From the NCBI GenBank assembly GCA_954871525.1, contig OX940863.1:534001-598000 (forward strand): DNA of 64,000 nucleotides, read 5' to 3'. The notes beneath the pieces were generated by a model, which did not search any database, was not told where the DNA came from, and saw only the letters and a list, made by a program, of their open reading frames with translations. Shown piece by piece: positions 24,870 through 36,569 of this stretch (positions within the stretch are counted from its first letter, which is position 1; the number at the start of each line of letters is the position of its first letter). A program made the translations under genes and the position numbers. This stretch comes from Parietaria judaica (lineage: Eukaryota; Streptophyta; Magnoliopsida; Rosales; Urticaceae).

Positions 24870-25648
24870 GCCAGAAAAGGAGAAACTTTGAATGCATTGG
24901 CAATGTGTTGAACATGCAGACAAATGGGTAACAAAAACTTTGGTATTTTTTATTTCACATTTATTATTTTTGGCTGAATTATACTCTTCTTACCATTCTT
25001 GCTCCTCCACTCTCATCTGGTTTTTTTTTTTCGATTTTTTCCCTCCACTTTCTGAAACCCAAATTCCAAAGAACCCATTTCTTCTTCATGCATTCACAAA
25101 CAAAAAATCAAAAAGCTATTTTTTTAGTACGATTGATCATGTGTATATGTAACTGTTGTTTCTGGTTTTTCTGAAGGAGCGAAGAACAGTTTGCTTTCTT
25201 CCAAATTACGGTTCTACCCTTTTCTTCCTAAAAAGTTTCTTCCTTTCGAAAGAAAACCCCTTTATTGGATAATAAACTCACAATTGACTGCATAATATGG
25301 TAACTAATTAGTTTGTTCTGATCATATAATTTATTCAAGTAATAGGTTAAACGACACAATTGATAAGACTTAAGACAATAACGTCTAAAAACTAAGGCTT
25401 TCATGTGCATAAAAACGTGCTAGACCAAGATCGTTAATTTCGAATTCAAGAACATAATGATACAATTAGGAACTTTTGCCAACTTTCACTAAACCAAGTC
25501 TATTGTCTTTGAGAGACTCAAATTTACGATTAGTTTGTTGGCAAAAAAAATTTAATTGAGTTAAACTCTTTTATATAGAGTTGAAAATTATAATCTAAAC
25601 AGCTCGAACGACATTAATAGACTATAATAGCAATAATTTATCTATATA
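24870..25648. other. Upstream flank of the PDS5C-like gene
   Basis: AT-rich, no gene recognised, ending at the pogo-like element. Confidence 0.4.
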
Positions 25649-26282
25649 CAGTAGAACCTCTATAAATTAATACTGTTAGGACCGGCAAAAAATATTATCT
25701 TATCGGATTATTAATTAACGTATAAATTAATAATTAATTAATTTATACATTAATGAAGAAAAATTTTTATTAATCGGCTATAATTATATAAACATCTTTA
25801 CTAACAAAAAATTATTTCAATTTATTATATCGAGAATATTAAAGTATGCAATTGTAGCGGCGATCACTCTCAACAATTTTTTGCTTCAACATGAGAATAC
25901 GACACCCGACCTTCTTAATACTCTTCAGAAGCTTAGAGATGAAGTTCAAGAAGACATCAATTTCAAGAATAAACAAATTACTATAGAATCATATTTTAAG
26001 AAGACTGCATGATTAGTAATGTAATGTTATCTTTTTATTTAATGTGATTTCATAGTTATTTATGTTATATTTTATTTATAGTGATTTTATTATTTTTTTT
26101 ATGTATATTGAATTATTAATTTATATATCACTTGGGACCTATATACTTTCTAAAAAAATTATTATCTTATAAATTTAGCGAATTATTAATTTAGCTAGTT
26201 AGGCCCGAGTCGGGACCGGACAAAAATATTATTATATCGCGACTATTAATTTATGGAGTATTAATTTATAGAGGTTCTACTG
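25649..26282. mobile_element. Emigrant/Lemi1-like pogo element, copy 1
   Basis: 634 bp. It starts CAGTAGAACCTCTATAAATT and ends TATTAATTTATAGAGGTTCTACTG, terminal inverted repeats of about 24 bases that strongly resemble the plant pogo-family MITE Emigrant (recalled). TA dinucleotides flank it at 25647-25648 and 26283-26284, the pogo/Tc1-mariner target. It keeps a coding remnant (25849-26012). A second, inverted copy lies at about 43057-43700. Confidence 0.88.
25849..26012 (+). pseudogene. pogo-like transposase, C-terminal remnant with PIP-like motif
   Basis: An open frame inside the element ends in TGA at 26010-26012. It reads through a leucine-rich, charged helix (TPDLLNTLQKLRDEVQEDIN) to KNKQITIESYFKK. 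QITIESYF fits the PCNA-binding PIP pattern Q-x-x-I/L/M-x-x-F/Y-F/Y, and a PCNA-binding motif is known for pogo-family transposases. The DNA-binding and DDE catalytic domains are absent, so this is a broken remnant, not an active enzyme. The upstream limit is arbitrary. Confidence 0.6.
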
Positions 26283-26440
26283 TACTAGGATCTAACAATT
26301 TTTCCTATAAATTTTTACTTGTAAGATTTGATCATGCATAATGAACTTAATTCACAATTAGTATGCATAATATAACAAGTGAATTAGTTTAAGATGACCT
26401 TATTATCACATAATCAGTTGGCATGATATAATACGTTATC

Positions 26441-26731
26441 TATAATTTTATCATTGGCAATAACTATGACTAGTTGACTAGCTTTTTGGGTATTAATGAC
26501 ATAATAATCCAACTCTAAATCAAGCTAAAAAAGACCCAATTTCCAAACCAAAATCTTACCAGACCGGGCCAAAACCGCGCCCGCGCCCAAAATGCCAAGA
26601 ATCCGTCTAGTGAGGTACGGTTTTGGTCTGAAAATTGGACCTTTCTACTCATTTATGTTTGGATTCGTATGTCATTAATACCAAAAGAAGCTAGTCAACT
26701 AGTCATTACTATTGCCAATGATACAATTATA
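26441..26731. repeat. Foldback (long inverted repeat) element of 291 bp
   Basis: The left arm from TATAATTTTATCATTGGCAA and the right arm ending TTGCCAATGATACAATTATA are inverted copies about 130 bases long. Both contain ACTAGTTGACTAGCTT and TATTAATGACAT. A short GC-rich centre (AAAACCGCGCCCGCGCCC) separates them. The flanks show no clear target duplication, so the family is unassigned. Confidence 0.75.
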
Positions 26732-27024
26732 ATTAACTTATATCAAACATTTCTACACGCAAATTTCAGAAAGTGTTCAAATAAATCTTACCATATCTAT
26801 TCTTAAAAAGGTGAAATCAAACTTTTTATGCATACAAAAACGTGACCTTATTATTACCATATTTATTTTTTAGTTTTATTAAGTTTCTTTTTTATTTCAA
26901 TAATATCCCCTCTCTCCCTATAATATATTCATAGTTTTATACAGTCAAGTGCTTATGGAAAGATGACAGTTTTTACTCTCTTTTGTGTTACCACTGTATC
27001 AATTAATATTAAGTTTCTTTTTTA

Positions 27025-28350
27025 TCTAAATAATTCTCTCTTTCCCTCTCTAAATTATATATATGTATGCATACGATTTAAGTCATAACGCTTGAAATGA
27101 AATTTGACTGTATTTATACATGAAGTGCGATGATAAGAACTGTTGTTAGTCAACTTTACTAGTGGCTAATAATATGACAATCTTAGCGAAAAAATAAACG
27201 TTTTCGGTTTCTTCAATGTATTTTAATATCAATATGTGTATATTTCTAAAAGAAAAATACATTGAACAAAAAACCAAAAGTTGTTATTAAAATTGTTTTA
27301 AAATGGGCGACATATAGCTAATTTATAATAATTATAGCAAAAATATTCAAGTTCACATTTTTTAGCAGATCGGTAGATCTCATCTCATTTCCGTCTTTTT
27401 TTTTTCATCAGTGATAATGTCAAAAAAATATATAAAAAAAAATCAAACGATCAAACTTCAAACCCACGAACATAGAAATAAATCTGGATGTAAACACGAA
27501 TTCTTGGAACATCAACAACGCAAATTCTTATTTTCTTTCTCACTTTCTCTTTCGAATTCTCATTTCATCTCCTCAATAGCATCGCGACTTGCATTGTTGA
27601 CGTCATGATTGACAAAAATAGTAAACAAACTAACGGAAAATAAAATAAAATTAGATGATGTCTACCGATACGGCAAAAAGGTGAACTTAGATACTTTTGT
27701 CATAGGTTTTTTTGTTTTTTGTTTTTAATAGCCATATGTCGTCCTATTTCAAAATAACTTAATTTAGGTACTTTATCGCTAATAACTAAAATAAATAGAA
27801 GATTACTAGAGACAGAGAGCATAAGAATAATGGCGAAAATAGAAGAAAATTATATCTTCGTATTAATCATGTTACAATAACCTTTATTTATTTATAGGCA
27901 TACAAAAGACATACAATGAAAATGCTCGACCTGGAAAAAATAAATAAATACAATGCCATTTGGCGTTCCTCAAAATATTTATTTTTGTCAAGGCCGTGCA
28001 CTTTCATTTATGTTATGCCTATATAAAAAAGGTTATTATAAAGCATGATTAATACGAACAATATAATTATGTCTTCCATTCTCTTTATAGTTTTTATTCT
28101 CTTTTTTCTAGTAGTCTTCTAATTATTTTCGTGACAGTTTTCGGTTTTTTATTCAATACTCTTTTTACATAATACATACATTGATATAAAATATTTTTTT
28201 TTTCACTAAGAGTGCTATAAAAAAACATTACCAAAGTTGACTAACAACAGTAATTATCATCAAAATTTAGCAGTAAATACAGTCAGAACTAGTTCATCTC
28301 AAGTATGACATAAAACATGATATATAATATTAGTGAGAGAATTATTTAGA
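27025..28350. repeat. Complex inverted-repeat cluster
   Basis: Three nested inverted pairs can be read: 27025-27160 against 28215-28350 (shared GTTGTTAGTCAACTTT and CTAAATAATTCTCTC); about 27297-27330 against 27730-27765 (GGGCGACATATAGC against ATATGTCGTCC); and 27835-27950 against 27985-28090 (CGTATTAATCATG, AATAACCTTT, TATAGGCATA). Their centres differ (about 27690, 27530 and 27965), so this is not one simple hairpin but overlapping or rearranged foldback elements. No coding sequence was recognised. Confidence 0.55.
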
Positions 28351-28524
28351 GAAAAAAAAAAGAATATGAATCACAACAAAAAAAGTAATGTCGTGGTAAA
28401 AAATAATTTGTAAAGACTGATCTTTGCATAAGCAATTGACTGTAGTTGGTTTGTGCAGGGAGCCTTTTAATTATATTACGACTTTTCTATGCAATTAATT
28501 TTCTAATTTTTAAATTTAGAGTAA

Positions 28525-29034
28525 GTACAATAATAATGGTGATAAGAGTGACGATAACAAACGATGAATAAATAATAATGGTAAAGTCTTCGACATAAAC
28601 AAAAAAAAAGGACTAAGTATAGCTATAATCTTTAATCTATCTCAATAAGCAATACACTTTTTTTAAAAAGAGTTCATTTGAAAAGAAAAAAAAAAGTTAT
28701 ATTTTTTTTCATGAACTTCTGAAGATTTCAAATTAAATTAACATTTGTTTTTGTGTTTTCGAAGAATTTGCTAGAGAAGCAATATTTATCGTTCGGCTGC
28801 CGGTCGCTAGAAAAACAAAAACGAGCTTTCTAACAAACGTTGAGCTTCAAAAGTTCATGAAAAAAATATAATATTTTTTTAAATAAACTCTTTTCCGAAA
28901 ATAGTGTATTGCATACTGATAAAGATTACAACTTTACTAGTCTTTTTTTTTTTTTTTGTCCAAGTCAAGCCTTTTCCATTGTATTTATTTACTGTTTTGT
29001 GATCGTCGGTCTTATCACCATTACTACTGTATTA
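28525..29034. repeat. Foldback element of about 510 bp
   Basis: The two halves are inverted copies. The left has ACAATAATAATGGTGATAAG, GACGATAACAAA, a poly-A run and CAATAAGCAATACAC; the right carries the reverse complement of each in order (GTGTATTGCATACTG, poly-T, TTGTGATCGTCGG, CTTATCACCATTACTACTGT). The centre is near 28777, and a loop contains CGGCTGCCGGTCGC. Ends are approximate. Confidence 0.7.
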
Positions 29035-30837
29035 TAAATTCCAACAAGCCTAATGGAAAAATGTACAATATTTACTATATGTATGTGATGTGAAGAATTC
29101 AATTGATCCTCTTAAACAGTACAAGAGTTTTTAGTTTTTTTTTTTTTTTAATATGATTTTTTTATACAATCATTTTGTAAACTAAAGATGGTTGTACTTG
29201 TATCAAAAAAATAATCTTAAAAAATTATCATGTTTAATTTGTAGACTCTTGTATGTAAATCAAACAAGGATTTTTTTTTTGAAGGAATCAAACAAGGATT
29301 GTTGAAGTTCGATACTCTAACCTTTCGGACATTTTTACTTTGTTGGAGATCCACTGGAAATTGTCCATCCACAAGTGAGACACCATCTTTGATCTACAAA
29401 ACCCAATTCTATATGCTATTTTTTTTTTAATAATAATCAAATTACAAAAAATATATAGTCAATTGTCTATCAAAATACAAAGTAAATCTAGAGAAATAAA
29501 ATTTTACCTGGGCAAGATTGATAGGGACAGAGTTGAAAAAATCGTATGAAGATCTCGAAATAAATTTCAATTTTTTTCGTCGGGAATTTGTAATTGAATC
29601 GTAGTTCGACGCCGAAAAGAGAATTTCGAAAATGAAATCTATTCAAAGGATACATATCGATTATGAAGGTTTAAATTCCACGATGTAAGATATCCCTGAA
29701 TGACAATGACGAACTATGACTCGAAATGCCTGGGGCTCTCGTATAAGTAGAGAAGGCGGCGTGAATAGTTTATGAGGGTTTGGGTAGGTATATATAGCTG
29801 AAACGTCTAGGGTTTTTTCACACGCGTGACATGAGCCATTAAAGATATACACGTAGTAAATAATTAAATAATTAATTAAGTTGCAATTGAATACCATATT
29901 ATTGAAAGATTCTAGTGATTTATATATTTAAGATGTTGAATTTATATTCAAATCATTGTCAATATTCTTGAATTAAAGAGCTTTACATATATACAACTAA
30001 ATATTTATATTTTTCAAGTTTATTTAAATTTTGAATTATTTTTAAATACAAAGATGAAAAACAAACCAACAAAGTATGAATGAAGAGCTTATTTGGTAAA
30101 GTTTTTTTTTTCTTTTAATGTGGCACTAGTAAAGAACATATTAATCCATTTTACAATAATTTATCTTATTTAATATAACTGAATAATGTAAATTAAAAAA
30201 AAAAAAAAAAAAACTCATCAATAAAGTTAAATATTAATCAATTTAAAAGAAAAACATAAATTTGACACATAATGAAATTTTAAACAATTATTTAATACAA
30301 TATACGAAATGCATAAGAAACGACCTGTCATCTCAAAACCAGTAAATCACATTTACCCAAGACACACATTCAATTTATTTTCTTTTCATTTTTCATTAAA
30401 AACGACATGATATGATTGATGATACTATTCAAGAACCTTCCTTTCGTTATTTGAGCGCCTTGGACAAATAAACGACGACTTTTTGGCCGGTTGAATCTAA
30501 GTGTCGTTTGGAAAAGGAGACGACACTTTTAGAGAAAAACACACGGAGTTGACATTAGATGTCGTTTAAGGATAAAATGACATGTTTCGATGGTGGTAAG
30601 AAACGACAACGTACGCAATGATAACATGAGATTTTGGCCTTCTCCAATCCAAAGCAAAGCAATCAAATCAAAAAGAAGTTTCATAATATTAAGAAACTTG
30701 TTTTGATATAAGTATACATAACATCGAAGTTGAACACAATCAGATCTTCTGAATTTCTTTTCAATTCAAGAAACCCAATTCCCTGTTCTATCTGATCTGA
30801 CGGCCTCTCTGCGTTTCAAGATTCCATCCACTGTTTG
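29035..30837. other. Intergenic region before CAF1 3' end
   Basis: AT-rich. On the minus strand around 29320-29830 there is promoter-like sequence (CTATATATACC at about 29790) followed by an ORF-like stretch, but no recognisable product; I make no gene call. 30320-30620 contains a cluster of AAACGACA-type words, discussed in the findings. Confidence 0.35.
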
Positions 30838-31665
30838 TCAATGAGCATTGCCCGGTCCATTCTCGACGCCCAAACCGTACAACACGCCCGCGTATTTCTC
30901 CATCGACCCGCTGAAGAAGTTCTCCTTCAGCTTCCTGAAAGTGCACGAGGTGAGCAAGCTATCCGAGCCCGCCTGGTGGCAAATCCCGATTCGCTCGACG
31001 TCAAGGAGCTCCGCCAGCTTGTTCAGCCCGCCGTGGAGGCTGTTGCAGAACTTCATCATGTGTTTGATGTCGTAAAGCGTCGGGAAATACATGTTGATGA
31101 GGTTGAAGAATCCGGCTTGCGTCTCCGGCATGTCCTGGCACGTCAAGAGCTTGAGCAAGTATCCGAAGTCGTACCCGCTGTGGAACGTGACCCAATGGAC
31201 CTGGTCGTTGAGGACGATCCCCGACGACATGAGGAGCTCCCCGAACCGGCGGGCGTCGATCCCCGACTCGTTGTTGCGGTCGAAGTCGATGCCGCTCTGG
31301 CGGAGGAGCTCGATGGAGTCGTTCGCGAAGACGTCCTCGTTGACGTTGAACTCGCGGAAATTGAATTGCCAGATGCACTGCTCGTCGGTCCCGCAGGTGG
31401 GGAGGTTCCCGTGCTCGTCGGAGAAGGTGAGGCCCAATTGGATCAGCTTCAGCATGTCCACGTTGTCCTTGAGCGTCTGGTAATGAAAGTCGTAGCTGTT
31501 CTTGAAGTTTCCGACCGGTCGGAGGACGATCCCGGGGAACTCCGTGTCCATGGCGACGTACGGGTATTCATCGACAAGGTCCCGGATTAGGGCGAATTCC
31601 TCGTCGAGATTCTGGCTCCACACCTCGCGAGTTCGGATCGAATCGGGTTTCGGTAACAAAGGCAT
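30838..31665 (-). CDS. CAF1: CCR4-associated factor 1 (CAF1/POP2) deadenylase
   Basis: Poly(A)-specific 3' exonuclease subunit of the CCR4-NOT complex, which shortens mRNA tails and starts mRNA decay. A single coding exon of 828 bases gives 275 residues, the usual plant CAF1 length. The DEDD active-site residues are visible: D and E in [12 protein letters not shown] in [19 protein letters not shown], and D in [13 protein letters not shown]. The first in-frame ATG begins [16 protein letters not shown]; the frame is open further upstream but without an ATG. A leader intron is likely at 31711-31847 (GAG/GTCAGT donor, TTCTAG acceptor on the minus strand). The coding part is GC-rich compared with its flanks, as is common for intronless plant CAF1 genes. 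Confidence 0.96.
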   Translation of the reverse strand: MPLLPKPDSIRTREVWSQNLDEEFALIRDLVDEYPYVAMDTEFPGIVLRPVGNFKNSYDFHYQTLKDNVDMLKLIQLGLTFSDEHGNLPTCGTDEQCIWQFNFREFNVNEDVFANDSIELLRQSGIDFDRNNESGIDARRFGELLMSSGIVLNDQVHWVTFHSGYDFGYLLKLLTCQDMPETQAGFFNLINMYFPTLYDIKHMMKFCNSLHGGLNKLAELLDVERIGICHQAGSDSLLTSCTFRKLKENFFSGSMEKYAGVLYGLGVENGPGNAH

Positions 31666-31710
31666 TTCCTCCGAAGCTCGGAAGAACACAACCAGAGCCG
31701 AAACCAAGAC

Positions 31711-31847
31711 CTAGAAGATGCAAAAGAGGATCGTCGAATTCGAGAAAAATCTGCATAAATTTTCAAGAAATATTGTCACAAACCAGAAATGGAATCAACG
31801 AAACCAGTCGAATGAATCGAAAATGGAGATTAGGGCAAGAGAACTGA
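31711..31847 (-). other. Probable 5'-leader intron of CAF1
   Basis: Minus-strand donor CCGAG/GTCAGTTC at 31847 and acceptor CATCTTCTAG at 31711, just upstream of the coding exon. This is inferred from splice consensus only. Confidence 0.5.
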
Positions 31848-32803
31848 CCTCGGATTGGGGAAAACCCAGAAGATTGAGGATCGGAGATGAGGAATCTGAT
31901 CTTCAAATCTAGGGTTTCAGGAGGAAATATGTGTCGGAGAGTCGGTGAGGAGAATAATGGGTATTTTCGAAAAATATTTATTTAATTAAGATTTGAATTT
32001 ATTTATTATTATTAAAAGAAAAGATTGAATTCTATATAAGAGCTATGATTGGATTTTCTAAGAAGCGTACAGTAGATTACGTGCTCCTTACTACAGGCTA
32101 ATTTTGCCTTCTATTTATTTTTAATTTTGTTGAATATTAAGGGTTTTCTCGAGATTTTAATTCTCGGCCGGAAGCGACGGTTTGCTGCCGGCATGCCGGA
32201 AAATTGAAGACAACTGTAGGATCGTGGCGAGTAATGGTACGTCAAAAATATACGCATAATATATGAATTTTGAGCGAAAAAATTTGTTTTCGGATTTATA
32301 AAATGTGTTATTTAAAACTTAAAAACGGCGCTTTTCATTTTATGAATTATTAAGGATATTTCAGCAAAAATACTAATATTAAAAAAATGACATATTTGCT
32401 ACTTTATTAAGTGCTAGAAATTTGTGATGTTCTAAATTTTTTACATAAGTAATTAAGGTTTTTTTTTTATAACATAATTCATGCCAAGCAAGCAACATAC
32501 CTTAAAACACTAATGTTTGTGTGTGTGACAGGGTATTTCAATTGATTAATTTAACGGCTAAAATACCAAATATTTAAAATCCTCCATCCTTATAGAGTTA
32601 GTAGATTGACATATAATCCAATAACAAGTAATTAAGATTTACGTTTTGTTCTATATTTTGCCAAAAACATTTGGAGACGCATTAATATATTTCAGGTAGT
32701 TGAACACCCAAAAGAACTAAAGCTGAACATAAAATGAGAGAATCCAAACGCGAAAGTCCCGTATTTTTTTAGCTCATCTCCCCATCTCCGTGCGAGAAAG
32801 ATG

Positions 32804-35521
32804 TCAAGCGCGTCTCTCGCGCTTCCTTGTCGCCTTCAACCTCTTCAAGGAAGCGAAACCAAACGCAATAACCTCCTTCAAAGTGGCTTTCCGGTCTTCT
32901 TTGGCGTTCCAAAGCTCAGGCTCGGGGTATCTCCCGCTCGGATTGTACTCGTTCAGCTCTTTCAACGCCTTCACGATCGCCCTGTGTATCGCATCTCCCC
33001 ACTCCTACACATTTCTCAGAGCTTCGTCTTCCTCGTCTATTTTTTCCTGCCTCGCCTGAACCCCAAACACAAAACATCAAAAGCGGAAAGCCAAAAATCC
33101 AAAACTCTAGCTAGATAGTATTAAGAGTAATTGATAATAATGCTCCTTGTACTTTAATTTATGGTAAAACATTTCCTCCTACAAAAATAGTAACTTGCTG
33201 AACAAGTTTCGTTGGGACGAACCTCGTGTGCAGTATCGTCGATTTGGACCACCTTGAAGGGATGCCAATGCGGATCTTGAAGTTTCTCTTGCCACAACGA
33301 GCAAAGCATGGCAGCCTGAATCTCGGCTTCCTCCAACAGGAATCTTTTTTTGCACGCTTCAACGAAAGGACGCTGACTTAGAACTCCCATTCTTTTCACT
33401 CTTACATTTCCTAGATTCATTGTAAGTTTATTCAACCCCTGAAAATAAAAAGATATAGTCACCCGCTACGAGAATGCATCACTATAGTTAGGACCTTTTT
33501 CGATATCATGAACAATGTAAAAGAACATAACAGAATTTTATACCAAGGGACTGAGTTCGCGTTTTAGTGCAACAAAGCATGTAAAGCTCTCACCGCAATT
33601 GATAATTTGCGAGCTTCTTGCAGTTCATTGTTGCTCTCACGCTCAGATCTTTCCTCAGAGAGTCTTGGTAATTGAGATCTCCGATTTTCTCCTCTAGCTC
33701 TTCATCCATCGCTTTCATCTTTGCCTTCACGGCTTCATCATCCGTGTTTTCTAGATGCTTCATAAACTCCAGCTCTCCTTGCAGCAGCTCAATTTCCCAT
33801 TCCAAATTCTGCCTAGCATCTAGCTCCTTTTGAAGACGAAATATTTTTGCCAATGCTCGTGCTTGTCCTTCTGAAAACCGCTTACCGAGCACTTAATAAT
33901 TGTTCGAAGTTCTAACTTATAAAATATTGCTGAGCAAGAACAAAGCGCAGAAATTAAAGTAACATAATAAGAAGGAATAGAAATCAAAGAGAAACAAGAG
34001 CACTTGATTATTAAACGAATTCCCGGTCTTTAATCGTGTTTCAGACCAGTCATGAAAGAACATGCAATTAACATAACGGCGTATAAGTGGCTGACCTTTT
34101 GTTCTTCAACCAGCCTGTAGACATTCTCATCAGCCTTTCTCTGCTTTACTGAAGCCAACTCCAGTGAACTATTTGTCCGATCATTCTAGAAACTGAAAAT
34201 AAAACATCGAAATATGTCAACCGGCTTTAATTTATATAAATCGTAGCATAGAAGTCACCGGAACAATCCTATTGAATAACAAAATGGATCATATTTAAAC
34301 AAGGATTGTAAAACAGCCAAAAAGAAGCCACCTTTTTCTTTTCCTCGTTGAGTTTTTCCCTTTCGCGATCGGTTTGCGCTTCGCGTTTGTTGAGTTCTTT
34401 GGTCCATGAATCAATTTTCATCTTCTTATCGTCCAACTTTTTCCTCATTTGATCCATTTTGTGACACGTCCTTCGGAAATTATCACGCATCAGCTGCTGC
34501 ACCTTTGCTGATGCTGATCAAACATGCGTTGAAACATTACATGTAAATACATAATTCACATATTAAAGGAGCTATGACATGCTACAGACCACTTAAATAA
34601 ACGCAATCAAGAACGAAAGAAACAAAATATACGGAAATAAACCTTTCTCGAAAGTTTTATTCAGCTCATCTTTTTCTTCGAGTATCCTACTCAAAGACAT
34701 TCTTTTCTCGTTATATTTGTAACTGAGTTCATCCAGATTTTCGTTCGCTGCATCGATTTCATGAGCAAGCTTCTCTCTAGTACGATTCGTGCTACGTGTT
34801 TTTTCTTTATCGATTGCAGATATCGTCGTCAACTTTCCTTTCTGGCGAAGGTACTTTCCGATGAGGCCTCGGGAGTTGTAATCCTCTTCACGTGCACACC
34901 AATCGTATATATTTGAGCAACGGAAGAGATTTGGTGCATTTATCCAACTCTCTTTAGTCAAACCGTCTTTTTTAAAAGCCTTCTCGAAGTTTGCAGCGTT
35001 ATAAAATCCGTTCCAATCTACGATAGCCTCTCCAGTCGGATCCTTCCCGTTCCAAAAGGTTTGAACGTCAATCGGTTGTATTCGGCGAATTTCGTCATCC
35101 AGTGAGCACTGTCCGGGAAATTCAACCTGTCTTTTCCTTTTCCTGCTATGTTAACTACGATGCACGTCCAAGGCCACACAAAGAGTTCCTCTCTCTGTGG
35201 GACGGGCTTCAGAACGACGGCGGGAAGCTCGGATTTAGCTACATCATTTGCTACATCAGCATCGAGATACCTTACTAAGGCCAAGTGGTTCGCCTTTTGC
35301 TTTGCGTTTCTCTTAGCCGAGCCTTAAGCGACTCCAGAAGCGTGTTGTAGAAGATCCTTGAACTTGTAATCTCGCTTCTTCTTCCCAACGCAAAAGGGAC
35401 ATCTCAGCGTGCCGTTAGGACCCTTAACTTTGTAGGTTTTACTCTTCAGTTGCTCATTATAAGGCTTATTAGCGTATTCAGGGATCTCGGAATCACTGAT
35501 TTCTCCCGAGCTGCTTTCCAT
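32804..35521 (-). pseudogene. Broken FDM1/IDN2-like gene (zf-XS, XS, coiled coil, XH)
   Basis: A tandem copy of the intact gene at 36570-39543 with the same six-exon plan: 34643-35521, 34332-34513, 34096-34185, 33594-33870, 33223-33438, 32804-33046. Exons 2, 3 and 5 have exactly the same lengths as the intact copy (182, 90 and 216). It carries several disabling changes: an in-frame TAA at codon 66 (35324-35326), where the intact copy has Lys; a frameshift in the XS domain near 35065-35080; a one-base loss at the start of exon 4 near 33850-33858, with a further frame change later in that exon; and an in-frame TAG in the XH exon (33005-33007), where the intact copy has Lys-Glu-Glu. Splice sites remain recognisable, so a spliced but untranslatable RNA is possible. 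Confidence 0.9.
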
Positions 35522-36249
35522 CTGGAAATCTAATAGAGATCGAAATATAAGAAAAAGTTCACTTTGCCAAGACAAATCATACGTACTCAAATCAACCTTT
35601 TCTACACTCATGTTCAACTGCATAAGCATTTTTTTCAAATCAGAAGTTTCATCAACATTTAAACTACAGTGATCCATGAAGAACATGATTTGCTTAAAAA
35701 GATAAAGTAAAACATGAAGAGATACATTCAAAAGAAGAAGAATGTCGACTTTGTTTACGTGAGAATGCGAAACCTGCAGAAATCTGATCAGCTCAAGATT
35801 GAAGGAGAAGAAGAAGAAGAAGAAAGTAAGTAGATAATACAGTCACAAAGAGTTTATAATGAAGTTGAAGTGTTGTGTCATAAAATAAAATGTAACGAAT
35901 AATTGAATTTATATTTATATATATTTAGGAAAAGAAGCTTTATGATTGATTGGCTTACAAGGGAAGCCTATAAGATGTTGCATGCTCCTTACCACACTGT
36001 AATATCCACCTTGGAATCTGTGGAGTCCCACAATTTCAGCCGTCCGATGATAATCCAATGGACCATATTTGTGAAGCTGTTTCTATGCGACACTGATTTC
36101 ATACAATACATTATCCTTTCTTAAGGATGACGTCTTGTTCTAATTTACTTTTTAACGGCTAAACTACCAAATATTTGAAAAATCTCAGTCCACATAACTT
36201 TAGTAGATTAACACGAGTCAATCATACGTAATCCATATTTTTATTTGGT

Positions 36250-36265
36250 TCTATGTTTTGCAGAA

Positions 36266-36296
<31 letters not shown>
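36250..36296. repeat. TA microsatellite between the FDM copies
   Basis: Short (TA)n at about 36272-36294. The surrounding 36147-36300 matches 32545-32680 (both contain TTTAACGGCTAAA, TACCAAATATTT, GTTCTAT.TTTTGC), showing that the duplicated unit includes the 3' flank. Confidence 0.6.
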
Positions 36297-36569
36297 TTTG
36301 TTATATGTTCCCTTATTGGCTTTGCATAAAAAGCAAGAGATCATTTTGCTAGTAAATCATTGTTTTAAAACTTAAAATATGCAAGAGGGAGTAAGACTAA
36401 TGCGTGAACAATTAATAGTTCAAATTGTTAAAACACACGTCCCAAATACTAATGTCAGTCAAAATGTACACAGCGGTTCGAGAAAATGGCCGGAGCTGAA
36501 CATAAAGTGAGAGAATCCGGACGAACAAGTCCCGGATCAACAAGCGTGTATCTCCCTGAGAGAAAAAAG

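Noticed and set aside
29320..29850. A short gene on the minus strand with a TATA-like box and plausible splice donors
   Set aside because: The translated stretch (for example IKDGVSLVDGQF) matches nothing I know, has no long open frame, and could be chance.
30835..31590. A 251-codon open frame on the plus strand opposite CAF1
   Set aside because: It is the antisense shadow of a GC-rich, intronless gene and shows no recognisable domain.
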